From NCBI GenBank assembly GCA_019751125.1, contig JAIENU010000117.1, forward strand, positions 1 to 64,000: 64,000 nucleotides of DNA, written 5' to 3'. The position numbers were made by a program, and so were the translations under genes. The stretch comes from Burkholderiales bacterium (lineage in GTDB: Bacteria; Pseudomonadota; Gammaproteobacteria; Burkholderiales; SG8-41). Shown in pieces: positions 1 through 9,016 of this stretch (its first letter is position 1; each line of letters opens with the position of its first letter). The notes under the pieces are model-generated. The model was not told the origin of the DNA. It saw only the letters and a list, made by a program, of their open reading frames with translations, and searched no databases.

Positions 1-224
1 GAGGGGAAACGACCGGTATCAATTCGATATTGACTCAGTGCTTTGTCGAACGCTTCGATCTGAGCCTTCGCAATCTTAGATTCTGATTTGCCGATCTGGG
101 AGAAATACCTAGGGCCGACATAGCCTGCGAGCAGACCGATGATCACCAGAACCACGAGGAGTTCAAGGAGCGTAAAGCCCTTGATAAGGGTATTTATTGA
201 TTGCTTTTTTAGTAGATTTTTCAT
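1..224 (-). CDS. gspG: Type II secretion major pseudopilin GspG, partial (3' end outside window)
   Basis: About 74 N-terminal residues are visible, reading leftwards from an ATG at 224. A short basic leader is followed by the prepilin peptidase motif KGFTLLELLVVLVII, with the cleavage site after the Gly before Phe and Glu at +5 of the mature protein, and then a hydrophobic helix. The sequence after the helix (GPRYFSQIGKSESKIAKAQI, then an ALxxYRxDTGRFP pattern) is the GspG signature rather than that of a minor pseudopilin or type IV pilin. GspG is assembled at the inner membrane into the type II secretion pseudopilus. The rest of the gene, and probably the secretion cluster, lies left of the window. 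Confidence 0.88.
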   Translation of the reverse strand, partial: MKNLLKKQSINTLIKGFTLLELLVVLVIIGLLAGYVGPRYFSQIGKSESKIAKAQIEAFDKALSQYRIDTGRFP

Positions 225-633
225 CGAAGATCGAAGTGATGGTGCGGACCCTTGAAATTCTTATGTTACGGCAAGAAACATAGCCCTCAGCCCATCATTA
301 CCAGCATGAAATTTTGATTCCGAAATCGGTACACAGAATGTTTATGCGCCCTTTATAAGACCACATTTTGTTACTGGCACTTAAGTTGAAAGCGCGTTGA
401 TTAAAAATTGAGCACTTTTTTTCTATATAAATCAGGGTATTAATCCAAACTTATCGGAATGGTAGATTTTTAATGCCTCAATAAATGTTGCATATCCTTG
501 TCACCAACGGTAATTTGTATTTAACAAATTAACCCTAGCCTGAAAATCCCACACAAGCAATTTTGTGTTGAGCCAGCTAAGGGTAAAGGTCGCGCCGCTG
601 CGATTCGTCGAGGTTAAAAAAAGGGGGAGCAAG
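225..633. other. AT-rich intergenic region between gspG and the RHS gene
   Basis: About 410 bp separate two divergent genes. The stretch is much more AT-rich than the window average and has no convincing ORF. Promoters for both gspG (leftwards) and the RHS operon (rightwards) are expected here, but I cannot fix a -35/-10 pair with confidence. A GTG at 565 opens the downstream frame early but lacks a Shine-Dalgarno sequence. Confidence 0.6.
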
Positions 634-3600
634 ATGCAATTCGGCACTCAGTGGCTTGCACACGCACAAAGTTTTTTTCGAGTTAAATCTGTCCCAAGAA
701 GAAATCCCCGAAAAGTAGCAAGCCAGTCGGCACTACTACTCATGCTGCTGTGGTCCCCAATCGCGATATTTACTGCGCAAGCGGAAAACTACAAAGCGCC
801 AATGGGGCATGCGCTTGTAACAAATGCAGAAGCTTCTGTGCAACAGGGCAGATTACCCGCTTCATTATTTACCAGAACGGCCGCCGAATCGCTCGATTCT
901 TGGTGCAGCACTGTAGATCCATCAGGAACATTTTATGTGGGCGGCAAATGGTGTCTTAACTGTAATTCCTCGAGCTCTGATGCTGACAAGCCCAGCAACC
1001 TCGAGCTTCCGATCGATGAATCATCAGGGCTACTAAATCGACAGTTTACGTGCAAAAAAGTTAGCACTGGGAATTGGGAAGCTCAAATCCAACGATTCTA
1101 TAGAAGAGAGCCTATTTGCCCGGGAGGTGGAGTCCTAAATGGGTTCAACATGGGCAACGGCATATGCGTTGGTGCATCACCTTGCGTTAGCGGCCAGGTG
1201 CGAAATGATTTCGGGGTGTGCACCCCTCCAACAGTTGACCCGTTAAGCACAGCCGGAAAGTCGTGCCCGGAATGCGCCAACCCCATAAACCCTGCAATCG
1301 GTAACAAATACCAAGTTGAGACTGACTATATCGGGGCGGGAATATTCCCATTACAGATCACCAGAACCTACAACAGCAACTCGGCATTACTGAATACAGT
1401 ATTTCAGCAAGCCCACCCTATCAATATTAAATACGGAAGACTCTGGAGGGGGTTTTATGACCGCCAGATCAAATATGAGGGATCAGGGGTTTCCGTATAT
1501 CGCCCAGACGGTAAAGTTCTCCAGTTCAAAATTGGAACTGGTGGCTCATGGATTGCCCGAGCTGATAATCCAGACCGACTGACCCAGACCCCCACCAGTG
1601 GAACTGTGACCAGTTGGCAGTTGATCTCAGCCAATGGTGATCACGCCGAAATTTATGATGGCAGTGGGAAACTTGTAACGCTTCGCAACCGAGAAGGTTT
1701 AACCCACACGCTTTCTTACGACACGTTATTTCGTTTAACTACGGTCACGGACAGCTTTGGACGCACACTGACATTTACCTACGATACGTTTAGTCGCGTT
1801 GCAACAATGACTGATCCGAGTGGCGGTGTTTTTACCTACACTTACGGGGCAAATAACAACCTCATTTCAGTTACATACCCAGATCTGAAAGTCCGCACCT
1901 ATCACTATGAGAACGCTTCCTTTGTCAACGCTCTGACTGGTATTACCGATGAGAACGGTGTTCGTTTTGCCACATGGAGCTATGACGCTTCTGGGCGGGC
2001 AATCACCTCTACCCACGCCGGCAACGCTAACCAGACCACGATCAGCTACGGTAGTAATTCCGCAACGGTTACGGACGCGCTAAGTGCTGTCCGCACTTAC
2101 AATTTTGGAATTACGCTGGGGGTGCCCAAGAACAGTGACCTTACTCAGCCCGCTGCCAATGGTTCCGGCAATGTAAGCGATGGTCGCACCTTTGACGTGA
2201 ACGGCAACGTTTCATCGCAGATAGATTGGAACAGCAACCGCACCAACTACACCTACGACCTGGCGCGAAACCTGGAGACCTCGCGCACCGAAGGCCTGAC
2301 TTCTGCCGGTGCTACTACGGCCGCCACCCGCACCATCACCAGCCAGTGGCACCCCACCTTTCGCCTGCCGGCGATTGTGGCCGAGCCACTGCGCAAGACC
2401 ACCTACGTCTACAACGGCGACAGCGGCGCCTCCTGCGGCTTCAAGTCCGATGGTGTGACCTTGGTGCCTGGTGTCCTCTGTAGCAAGACCGTGCAGGCCA
2501 CTACCGACACCACCGGTGCTGCCGGTCTCTCGGCCACCGTCACCGGGACTCCAAGGGTGTGGACCTACGCCTACAACCCGAACGGCTCGGTGCTCACCTT
2601 GGACGGCCCACGCACCGATGTCGCCGACACCACCACTTACACCTACCACGCCAACAACGCCACCTGCGCGGGCGCGAGCCCCCTGGGCTGCCGTGGCCAG
2701 GTCGCTTCCGTGACCAACGCCGCCGGCCATGTTACCCAGATCACCGAGTACAACACCCACAGCCAGCCCCTGACCGTGATCGACCCCAACGGTTTGGTGA
2801 CTACCCTGGCGTATGACGCCCGACAGCGCCTCACTTCGCGCTCGGTGGGCGGTGAAACCACCACCTACCAGTACGACAACGCCGGCCAGCTCACCCGAGT
2901 CACTCTGCCCGATTCGAGCTTCCTACAATACACCTACGACGCTGCGCAGCGCCTGACGCAAATTGCCGACAACCTCGGCAACAAAATGGTCTACACCCTG
3001 GATCTGATGGGTAACCGCACGCAGGAGCAGGTGTTCGACCCCGCCAATACCCTGGCCCAGACCCGCAGCCGGGTCTACAACAGCCTGAACCGCTTAACGC
3101 AGGAGATCGGCGCCGCCGGCCAGACCACCGCCTACACCTATGACAACCAGGGCAACGTGACGCAAATCGACGGCCCGCTCGCCGGCACCGTGGACGTCAC
3201 CATCAACGCCTACGATGCCCTGAACCGCCTGGTGAGCATCACCAACCCCCTCTCGGGCGTGGTGGGCTATGGCTACAACGGCATCGACCAGCTGACCTCG
3301 GTCACCGACCCGCGAAATCTGGTCACGAGCTACAGCTACGACGGGCTGAACAACCTCAACCAGCAGGTCTCGCCCGACACCGGCACCACCGTCAACACCT
3401 ATGACGCCGCCGGCAACATCGCCACCAGCACCGATGCCAAGGGCCAGGTCACGAGTTACACCTACGATGCCTTGAACCGCGTCACCTCGATCACCTACCA
3501 GGGTGGCGTGGTGCATGGTTACGCCTATGACCAGGGCACCAACGGCAAGGGGCGCCTGACCCAGATCACCGAGCCCAATAGCGTCACCGCCTATGCCTAC

Positions 3601-4452
3601 GATATCCAGGGCCGGCTCACCACGGAAACCCGCACCATCAACGGCGTGCCTTACGTCACCGCCTATGCCTACGACAGTGCAGGACGCATGACCGGGATGA
3701 CCTATCCCAGCGGCAGAACGGTGAACTACACCCTCGACGCCTTGGGTCGCGTGCAAAGTGTGGCCACCACCAAGGATTCCGAGACCCAGACGGTCGTCTC
3801 CAACGTGGCCTACCGACCCTTTGGTCCCAGTTCTGGCCACACCTTCGGCAACGGTCAGACCTACACCCGCGGCTTTGACACCGACGGACGGATCGCGAGC
3901 TATACCTTGGCGACCCAGTCCATTGCCGTGGGTTTCGACCCGGCGAGTCGTATCACCAGCCTGACCGACACCGGCAACCCAGCCAACGCCAACACCTATG
4001 GCTATGACACGCTGGACCGTCTCACCAGCTTCGTCGGCCCCAGCGCCAACCAGGCCTTTACCTTCGATCCTGTGGGCAACCGCCTGACCAAGACCACGGG
4101 GGCCAACACCGACACCTATGCTTACAGCGGCACGAGCAACCGGCTCTCGACCATTAGCGGCTCAACGAACCGGACCTATAGCTACGACGCCAACGGCAGC
4201 ACCACAGGTGATACAGCACGTACCTTCGCCTACGACAGCCGCGGGCGTCTGGTGCAGGCCACTGGCAGCGCAGGCAGCACCACCTACCAGGTGAACAGCG
4301 TCGGCCAGCGTATCCGCAAGACCAATGCCCAGGGCGACACCATCTATCACTACGACGCGCAAGGACGGCTCATCTCGGAGACGAGTAGCAGCGGGACCCC
4401 ACAAAGGGAATACATCTACCTTGGCGATGCACCCGTGGCGGTCATTCAGTAA
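634..4452 (+). CDS. Secreted RHS/YD-repeat protein lacking its RHS core and C-terminal toxin
   Basis: About 1272 residues from the ATG at 634, which has a strong GGGGGAG ribosome site just upstream; a GTG at 565 would add 23 residues without one. A long basic N-terminus leads to a hydrophobic signal segment (LLLMLLWSPIAIFTAQA). A Cys-containing linker and a DUF6531-like entry (NPINPAIGNKYQVETDY) follow, then dozens of YD repeats of the type YDxxGRLxxxT. The protein stops at YIYLGDAPVAVIQ. In ordinary RHS proteins the core (HTDHLNTPR to DPIGL) and toxin come directly after this point. Both are missing here but occur in the next gene, and again in the gene at 7016. Base composition changes near 2200, the first part being AT-richer. 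By family knowledge, YD repeats build a hollow shell; the trans arrangement is inference. Confidence 0.88.
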   Translation: MQFGTQWLAHAQSFFRVKSVPRRNPRKVASQSALLLMLLWSPIAIFTAQAENYKAPMGHALVTNAEASVQQGRLPASLFTRTAAESLDSWCSTVDPSGTFYVGGKWCLNCNSSSSDADKPSNLELPIDESSGLLNRQFTCKKVSTGNWEAQIQRFYRREPICPGGGVLNGFNMGNGICVGASPCVSGQVRNDFGVCTPPTVDPLSTAGKSCPECANPINPAIGNKYQVETDYIGAGIFPLQITRTYNSNSALLNTVFQQAHPINIKYGRLWRGFYDRQIKYEGSGVSVYRPDGKVLQFKIGTGGSWIARADNPDRLTQTPTSGTVTSWQLISANGDHAEIYDGSGKLVTLRNREGLTHTLSYDTLFRLTTVTDSFGRTLTFTYDTFSRVATMTDPSGGVFTYTYGANNNLISVTYPDLKVRTYHYENASFVNALTGITDENGVRFATWSYDASGRAITSTHAGNANQTTISYGSNSATVTDALSAVRTYNFGITLGVPKNSDLTQPAANGSGNVSDGRTFDVNGNVSSQIDWNSNRTNYTYDLARNLETSRTEGLTSAGATTAATRTITSQWHPTFRLPAIVAEPLRKTTYVYNGDSGASCGFKSDGVTLVPGVLCSKTVQATTDTTGAAGLSATVTGTPRVWTYAYNPNGSVLTLDGPRTDVADTTTYTYHANNATCAGASPLGCRGQVASVTNAAGHVTQITEYNTHSQPLTVIDPNGLVTTLAYDARQRLTSRSVGGETTTYQYDNAGQLTRVTLPDSSFLQYTYDAAQRLTQIADNLGNKMVYTLDLMGNRTQEQVFDPANTLAQTRSRVYNSLNRLTQEIGAAGQTTAYTYDNQGNVTQIDGPLAGTVDVTINAYDALNRLVSITNPLSGVVGYGYNGIDQLTSVTDPRNLVTSYSYDGLNNLNQQVSPDTGTTVNTYDAAGNIATSTDAKGQVTSYTYDALNRVTSITYQGGVVHGYAYDQGTNGKGRLTQITEPNSVTAYAYDIQGRLTTETRTINGVPYVTAYAYDSAGRMTGMTYPSGRTVNYTLDALGRVQSVATTKDSETQTVVSNVAYRPFGPSSGHTFGNGQTYTRGFDTDGRIASYTLATQSIAVGFDPASRITSLTDTGNPANANTYGYDTLDRLTSFVGPSANQAFTFDPVGNRLTKTTGANTDTYAYSGTSNRLSTISGSTNRTYSYDANGSTTGDTARTFAYDSRGRLVQATGSAGSTTYQVNSVGQRIRKTNAQGDTIYHYDAQGRLISETSSSGTPQREYIYLGDAPVAVIQ

Positions 4453-4466
4453 AGCTGGACGCGGAC

Positions 4467-6440
4467 ATGAAGATCCTCATGGCCACCATTCGCCCCCTGC
4501 TCACAGCCCTGCTGATGGGTACTGCCGTGCTCGCCCAAGCTGCCAGCCCCATCGTGATCGACAATACCGATGCAGGGTTCACGACGACCGGCAACTGGCC
4601 CATCTCCACTGCTATGCCCGGCTTCCAGGGCACGAACTACAGGACACACGCGGCCAACGGCAGCCCGCCCGGTGCCATCGTCATCGATAACACTGATCCG
4701 GGCTTCAGTACCACCGGCACCTGGCCCACCTCCACCTCAGTTGGCGGTTACCTTGGCACCAACTACCAGGTGCGTGCCCCAAATGGCGAAGAACCCACCG
4801 CCATCGTGGTAGACAACCTCGCTGGCAGCTTCACCGGCATCTGGACAACCTCCACTTCAGTCGGCGGCTACTACGGCACCAACTATCAGGCCCGCGCCCC
4901 CGGCTCAGGTGCCAGCACCTTTACTTGGGCGCCAACCATCCCCACCACAGGCAACTACAAGGTATATGCACGCTGGACGGCACACCCCAATCGCAGCACG
5001 CAAGCGGTATATACGGTGAACCATGCAGGCGGCACCACCGCGGTCAGCGTGAACCAGGAAATCAATGGCAGCAGTTGGCAATTGCTGGGCACCTTCAACC
5101 TCAACGCCGGCAGCAACAACACCGTAGTGCTGGCTGATCAGGGCGATGGCTACGTGATCGCCGATGCGATCAAGTTCACTCCAGAGAGCGCATTACCCAA
5201 CACTGCCACCTGGACCCCGACCATACCCGTTGCGGGTACCTACAAAGTCTATGCTCGCTGGACAGCGCATCCGAACCGGGCGACAGACGCACAATACACG
5301 GTCACTCATGCCGGTGGCGATAATGTAGTCACCGCCAACCAAGAACAAAATAACGGGGCTTGGGTGCTGTTGGGCACCTTCGCCATGGCGCCAGGCCAGG
5401 GCCATAAGGTGAGCCTCACCGATCAGGCTAATGGTTATGTGATCGCGGACGCCATCCGGCTGCTGGATGTGGCGTCGCCCGAGTTCAACACCGCAACCTG
5501 GACGCCCAATACCCCTGCCGGGCAATACGAGGTCTATGCGAAGTGGACTGCGAACCCAAACCGGGCCACCAACGCCACCTACACCATCACTCACACCCAA
5601 GGTGCAACGCAGGTGCCGGTCAATCAGCAATTAAACGGCGGCACTTTCAACCTGCTGGGGACATTCAATCTGAACACTAACAGCACGATCACCCTCTCGG
5701 ACCAGGCTAATGGCTTTGTGATTGCTGATGCGATCCAGTTGATTGCGCTGACCACGGTGCCGAAGATGTACTTCGTGCACACGGATCACCTGAACACACC
5801 CAGGCTCATCACCAGCGATACCGGCCAAACGGTATGGCGCTGGGACAACGATGATCCCTACGGGAACAATGCGCCGAATGAGAATCCGGCGGGTGTGGGG
5901 CAGTTCACCTGCAACCTGAGACTGCCGGGGCAATACTTCGATCAGGAACTCAACACCCACTACAACTATTACCGAGATTTCGATCCAGCGACAAATCGAT
6001 ATATTCAGAGCGACCCGATTGGGCTGCGGGGTGGCATCAATACTTACTCTTACACACTCACCCCTCTTACCGAGACAGATACATTTGGACTGATGGGTCA
6101 GGGAGCGCCGCAACCCAAAAAACCATCCCGCGCACCCAAGTCAGTTTGCGGCAGTGGAATCACAGGGCCAGAGTTCAGTTTTAGGGAGTCTTGTATTGAG
6201 CACGATCAATGCTACGAAAATTGCGGCTCAAATAAAACCGATTGCGATATCAAGTTTTGCCAAAATACCAGAGCGAGCTGCATGCCTGGTGATTATGCGT
6301 GCAGAGCAGCCGCGGTGACATATTGTTTTTTTGTATCAGCACTGGGATTTGGCGCATACCAAAATGCTCAAAATACCTATTGCCCACAAGGAGTTTGCAG
6401 GCCCCCTCTTCCTTCAATTTCACTATTACCTGCACCCTAG
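4467..6440 (+). CDS. Secreted golvesin-domain/RHS-core protein with phospholipase A2-like C-terminal toxin domain
   Basis: 657 residues, starting 14 nt after the RHS stop in another reading frame. A signal peptide (MKILMATIRPLLTALLMG, cut near AQA-AS) is followed by three IVIDNT-GF-TTGTWPTSTS half-repeats and three golvesin C-terminal-like domains with the YKVYARWTAHPNR and GYVIADAI signatures. The RHS core begins at HTDHLNTPR (about residue 435) and ends at YIQSDPIGL (about 518). The remaining 140 residues are variable and cysteine-rich. They contain C576-I-E-H579-D580-Q-C582-Y583-E-N-C586, the phospholipase A2 HD-x-CY active-site motif. The region after about 6040 is AT-richer, as expected for an exchanged toxin tip. 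The next gene, one base downstream, is the candidate immunity gene. Enzyme activity is inferred from the motif only. Confidence 0.85.
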   Translation: MKILMATIRPLLTALLMGTAVLAQAASPIVIDNTDAGFTTTGNWPISTAMPGFQGTNYRTHAANGSPPGAIVIDNTDPGFSTTGTWPTSTSVGGYLGTNYQVRAPNGEEPTAIVVDNLAGSFTGIWTTSTSVGGYYGTNYQARAPGSGASTFTWAPTIPTTGNYKVYARWTAHPNRSTQAVYTVNHAGGTTAVSVNQEINGSSWQLLGTFNLNAGSNNTVVLADQGDGYVIADAIKFTPESALPNTATWTPTIPVAGTYKVYARWTAHPNRATDAQYTVTHAGGDNVVTANQEQNNGAWVLLGTFAMAPGQGHKVSLTDQANGYVIADAIRLLDVASPEFNTATWTPNTPAGQYEVYAKWTANPNRATNATYTITHTQGATQVPVNQQLNGGTFNLLGTFNLNTNSTITLSDQANGFVIADAIQLIALTTVPKMYFVHTDHLNTPRLITSDTGQTVWRWDNDDPYGNNAPNENPAGVGQFTCNLRLPGQYFDQELNTHYNYYRDFDPATNRYIQSDPIGLRGGINTYSYTLTPLTETDTFGLMGQGAPQPKKPSRAPKSVCGSGITGPEFSFRESCIEHDQCYENCGSNKTDCDIKFCQNTRASCMPGDYACRAAAVTYCFFVSALGFGAYQNAQNTYCPQGVCRPPLPSISLLPAP

Positions 6441-6441
6441 T

Positions 6442-7005
6442 ATGCGAAAAGATATTCTTGCAATCGTCCTTATTGCATTAGGAATCTTGGCTTCTTGCGC
6501 GCCCGAGCGAGATCTCAACACCCAACTTGTTGTTGCTGCGAGAGGTAATGATATTAAAAAAGTGGAATCGTTATTAACCCAAGGGGCTCTAGTCAACGGT
6601 AAAGAAAAAACTCAAGGTGAAGGACAAACAGCTCTTTTTCACGCAGCCGCTGAAGGTCATATTGAGATTGTTGCTTTGTTAATACTTAGGGGTGCCGATG
6701 TTAATGAGCATCCGCCAGGCCGATCAACAGCGTTAATGATGGCTGCTTATGGAGGTTTTGATAGGGTTGTTGAGATCCTTATTAATGCAGGTGCAAATAT
6801 AAACGCCCGAAATGATAATGGATGGACTGCTTTGCATAACGCTAGCCGACAAGGACATTTAAATGTGGTGAAACTCTTGATCGCCGGTGGAGCAGAAGCA
6901 AATCTACCCTTGCCAGATGGGAATACACCGAAAAGTCTGGCTGAAAGATCGGGGCACCACGCGGTTGTGCAATATTTAGATTCCCTTGAAATTAATAATA
7001 AATAA
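6442..7005 (+). CDS. Ankyrin-repeat lipoprotein, candidate immunity protein for the PLA2-like toxin
   Basis: 187 residues from the ATG at 6442, one base after the toxin stop codon and with no clear Shine-Dalgarno, so translation is probably coupled. The N-terminus is a lipoprotein signal (MRKDILAIVLIALGILAS-C18). About four ankyrin repeats follow, for example GQTALFHAAAEGHIEIVALL, RSTALMMAAYGGFDRVVEIL and GWTALHNASRQGHLNVVKLL. The gene is clearly AT-richer than the window. Ankyrin proteins are known as immunity proteins in polymorphic toxin loci. A periplasmic location would suit neutralisation of a lipase acting on membranes, but pairing rests on position alone. A general ankyrin scaffold is the alternative. 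Confidence 0.8.
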   Translation: MRKDILAIVLIALGILASCAPERDLNTQLVVAARGNDIKKVESLLTQGALVNGKEKTQGEGQTALFHAAAEGHIEIVALLILRGADVNEHPPGRSTALMMAAYGGFDRVVEILINAGANINARNDNGWTALHNASRQGHLNVVKLLIAGGAEANLPLPDGNTPKSLAERSGHHAVVQYLDSLEINNK

Positions 7006-7015
7006 GGTAGGAAAT

Positions 7016-9016
7016 ATGACAATCATTCACCGCTTCCTGAACGGTCTTCTGATTGGAATCCTTCCGGGCTTAATTTCCATTACCCAAGCCGCCACCCCCA
7101 TCGTCGTAGATAACACCGCCTCCAGTTTCACCACCACCGGCACCTGGACCCCCTCAACCGTAGTGCCGGGGTATGAGGGTGCGAACTACCTGACCCACCC
7201 CGCCAACGGCAGTCCGCCCGGCGCCATCGTCGTGGACAACACCGACACTGGCTTTACCGTCACCGGCACCTGGCCCACCTCCACCTCAGTGGGCGGCTAC
7301 CTCGGTAACAACTACCAAGTACGCGCCGCCAACGGCGAAGAGCCTTCCGCCATCATCGTGGACAACACCGCCGGCACCGCGGTGGGTACCTGGGCGACCT
7401 CGACCTCGGTCGGTGGCTACTACGGCGCCAACTACCAGCACCACCCCGCAGGGGCAGGTGCCAACAGCTTCACCTGGACCCCGGCGATCCCCGCGACCGG
7501 CAGTTACAAGGTCTACGCCCGCTGGACCGTACACCCCAACCGCAGCACCCAGGCCACCTATACGGTGAACCACGCCGGGGGCAGCACTGCGGTCACCGTG
7601 AATCAGGAAGTGAACGGCGGCAGCTGGCAACTGCTCGGCACCTTCAGCCTCAATGCGGGCAGTGGCCACTCCGTAGCGCTGGTCGACCAGGGCGATGGCT
7701 ATGTCATCGCCGATGCGATCAAAGTCCTGCCGGAGAACGCCCCACCGGCCACTGCTACCTGGACCCCGGCCGTGCCTGCTGCGGGCAGCTACAAGGTCTA
7801 CGCCCGCTGGACCGCCCACCCGAACCGGGCGACCGATGCCAAATACACCGTGACCCATGCCGGGGGTGACACCCTCGTCACGGTGAATCAGGAACAGAAC
7901 AACGGATCGTGGGTACTCCTGGGCACCTTCAACCTCGCCCCCGGCCAAGGGCACAAGGTGAGTTTGACGGATCAGGCCAACGGCTTCGTGATCGCGGACG
8001 CCATCCGCATCCTGGAGGCCTCAGCCCCCGAGTTCAACACCGCCACATGGGTGCCCGCCGTGCCGGCAGGCCAATACGAGGTCTATGCCAAGTGGACGGC
8101 GAGCGGCAACCGGGCGACCAATGCCGGCTACACCGTGAGCCATGCCCAGGGGCAGACGCAGGTGCCGGTGAACCAGCAAGCCAACGGCGGCACCTTCAAC
8201 CTCTTGGGCACCTTCAACCTGAACTCCAGCAGCACGATCACCCTGACGGACAACGCCAACGGGTTTGTGATTGCAGATGCGATCCAGTTGATTGCGCTGA
8301 CCACGGTGCCGAAGATGTATTTCGTGCACACGGATCACCTGAACACGCCCAGGCTGATCACCAGCGACACCGGCCAACCGGTATGGCGCTGGGATAACGA
8401 TGATCCTTACGGGAATAACGCACCGAATGAGAATCCGGCGGGTGCGGGGCAGTTCATCTGCAACCTGCGGCTGCCGGGGCAATATTTCGACGCTGAACTC
8501 AACACGCACTACAACTATTTCAGGGACTATGACCCGGCAACCGGGCGGTATGTGCAGAGTGATCCGATTGGGCTGACGGGTGGGATCAATACCTACGCAT
8601 ACGTTGGCAATAATCCTCTTTTGTTCTCCGATCCTAGCGGTTTGCTTTGCGTCTATTCGCAAAGTCAGGGCAGCTTAGTCTGCACGAAGAATACGACCGG
8701 GCAACAGTATTTGACTTGCGACAATCTCTACTCTGGCCGGGGTATCGGGCTCAACAATCCCGCCGCTCAAAACGTAAGAAATACGGGGCCGCTGCCGCAA
8801 GGGACTTACACGGTCGGCGCCGCAACGCATCAACGCGGGCCGCAAACCCGACCACTGACGCCCGCGCCGAGCAACACGATGTTTGGTCGCTCCGGGTTTC
8901 TCATCCATGGCGATAACCCTGCTCAGAACTACACGGCGTCTGAGGGTTGCATTATTACTCCCCGCAGCTGTCGAGAAGCGATTCCGACCGGAGAAACTCT
9001 CCAGGTGGTTCCATGA
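7016..9016 (+). CDS. Secreted golvesin-domain/RHS-core protein with L,D-transpeptidase (DUF2778/Tlde1)-like toxin domain
   Basis: 666 residues from the ATG at 7016, preceded by GGTAGGAAAT. It is a close paralogue of the protein at 4467 from the signal peptide through the golvesin-like domains and the RHS core (HTDHLNTPR to DPIGLTGG). The two diverge completely after the DPIGL motif. The tip of about 120 residues contains H631-G, then S642-E-G644-C645-I, the H...SxGC motif of L,D-transpeptidase folds. Together with the preceding GPLPQGTYTVG and FLIHGD it resembles DUF2778/Tlde1 toxins, which attack peptidoglycan tetrapeptides. Such a toxin acts in the periplasm, matching the exported immunity candidate that overlaps this gene by four bases. 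A housekeeping transpeptidase is unlikely because the domain sits at an RHS tip. Confidence 0.85.
   Translation: MTIIHRFLNGLLIGILPGLISITQAATPIVVDNTASSFTTTGTWTPSTVVPGYEGANYLTHPANGSPPGAIVVDNTDTGFTVTGTWPTSTSVGGYLGNNYQVRAANGEEPSAIIVDNTAGTAVGTWATSTSVGGYYGANYQHHPAGAGANSFTWTPAIPATGSYKVYARWTVHPNRSTQATYTVNHAGGSTAVTVNQEVNGGSWQLLGTFSLNAGSGHSVALVDQGDGYVIADAIKVLPENAPPATATWTPAVPAAGSYKVYARWTAHPNRATDAKYTVTHAGGDTLVTVNQEQNNGSWVLLGTFNLAPGQGHKVSLTDQANGFVIADAIRILEASAPEFNTATWVPAVPAGQYEVYAKWTASGNRATNAGYTVSHAQGQTQVPVNQQANGGTFNLLGTFNLNSSSTITLTDNANGFVIADAIQLIALTTVPKMYFVHTDHLNTPRLITSDTGQPVWRWDNDDPYGNNAPNENPAGAGQFICNLRLPGQYFDAELNTHYNYFRDYDPATGRYVQSDPIGLTGGINTYAYVGNNPLLFSDPSGLLCVYSQSQGSLVCTKNTTGQQYLTCDNLYSGRGIGLNNPAAQNVRNTGPLPQGTYTVGAATHQRGPQTRPLTPAPSNTMFGRSGFLIHGDNPAQNYTASEGCIITPRSCREAIPTGETLQVVP

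Noticed and set aside
2212-3840. Minus-strand open frames of 182 and 248 residues opposite the YD repeats
   Set aside because: They are periodic Gly/Val/Asp-rich shadows of the repeat codons with no start signal or domain.
4452-4467. A simple frameshift joining the RHS gene to the next gene
   Set aside because: The second gene begins with a full signal peptide and golvesin domains before the RHS core. Joining the frames would place a signal peptide in the middle of the chain, and the same layout recurs at 7016.
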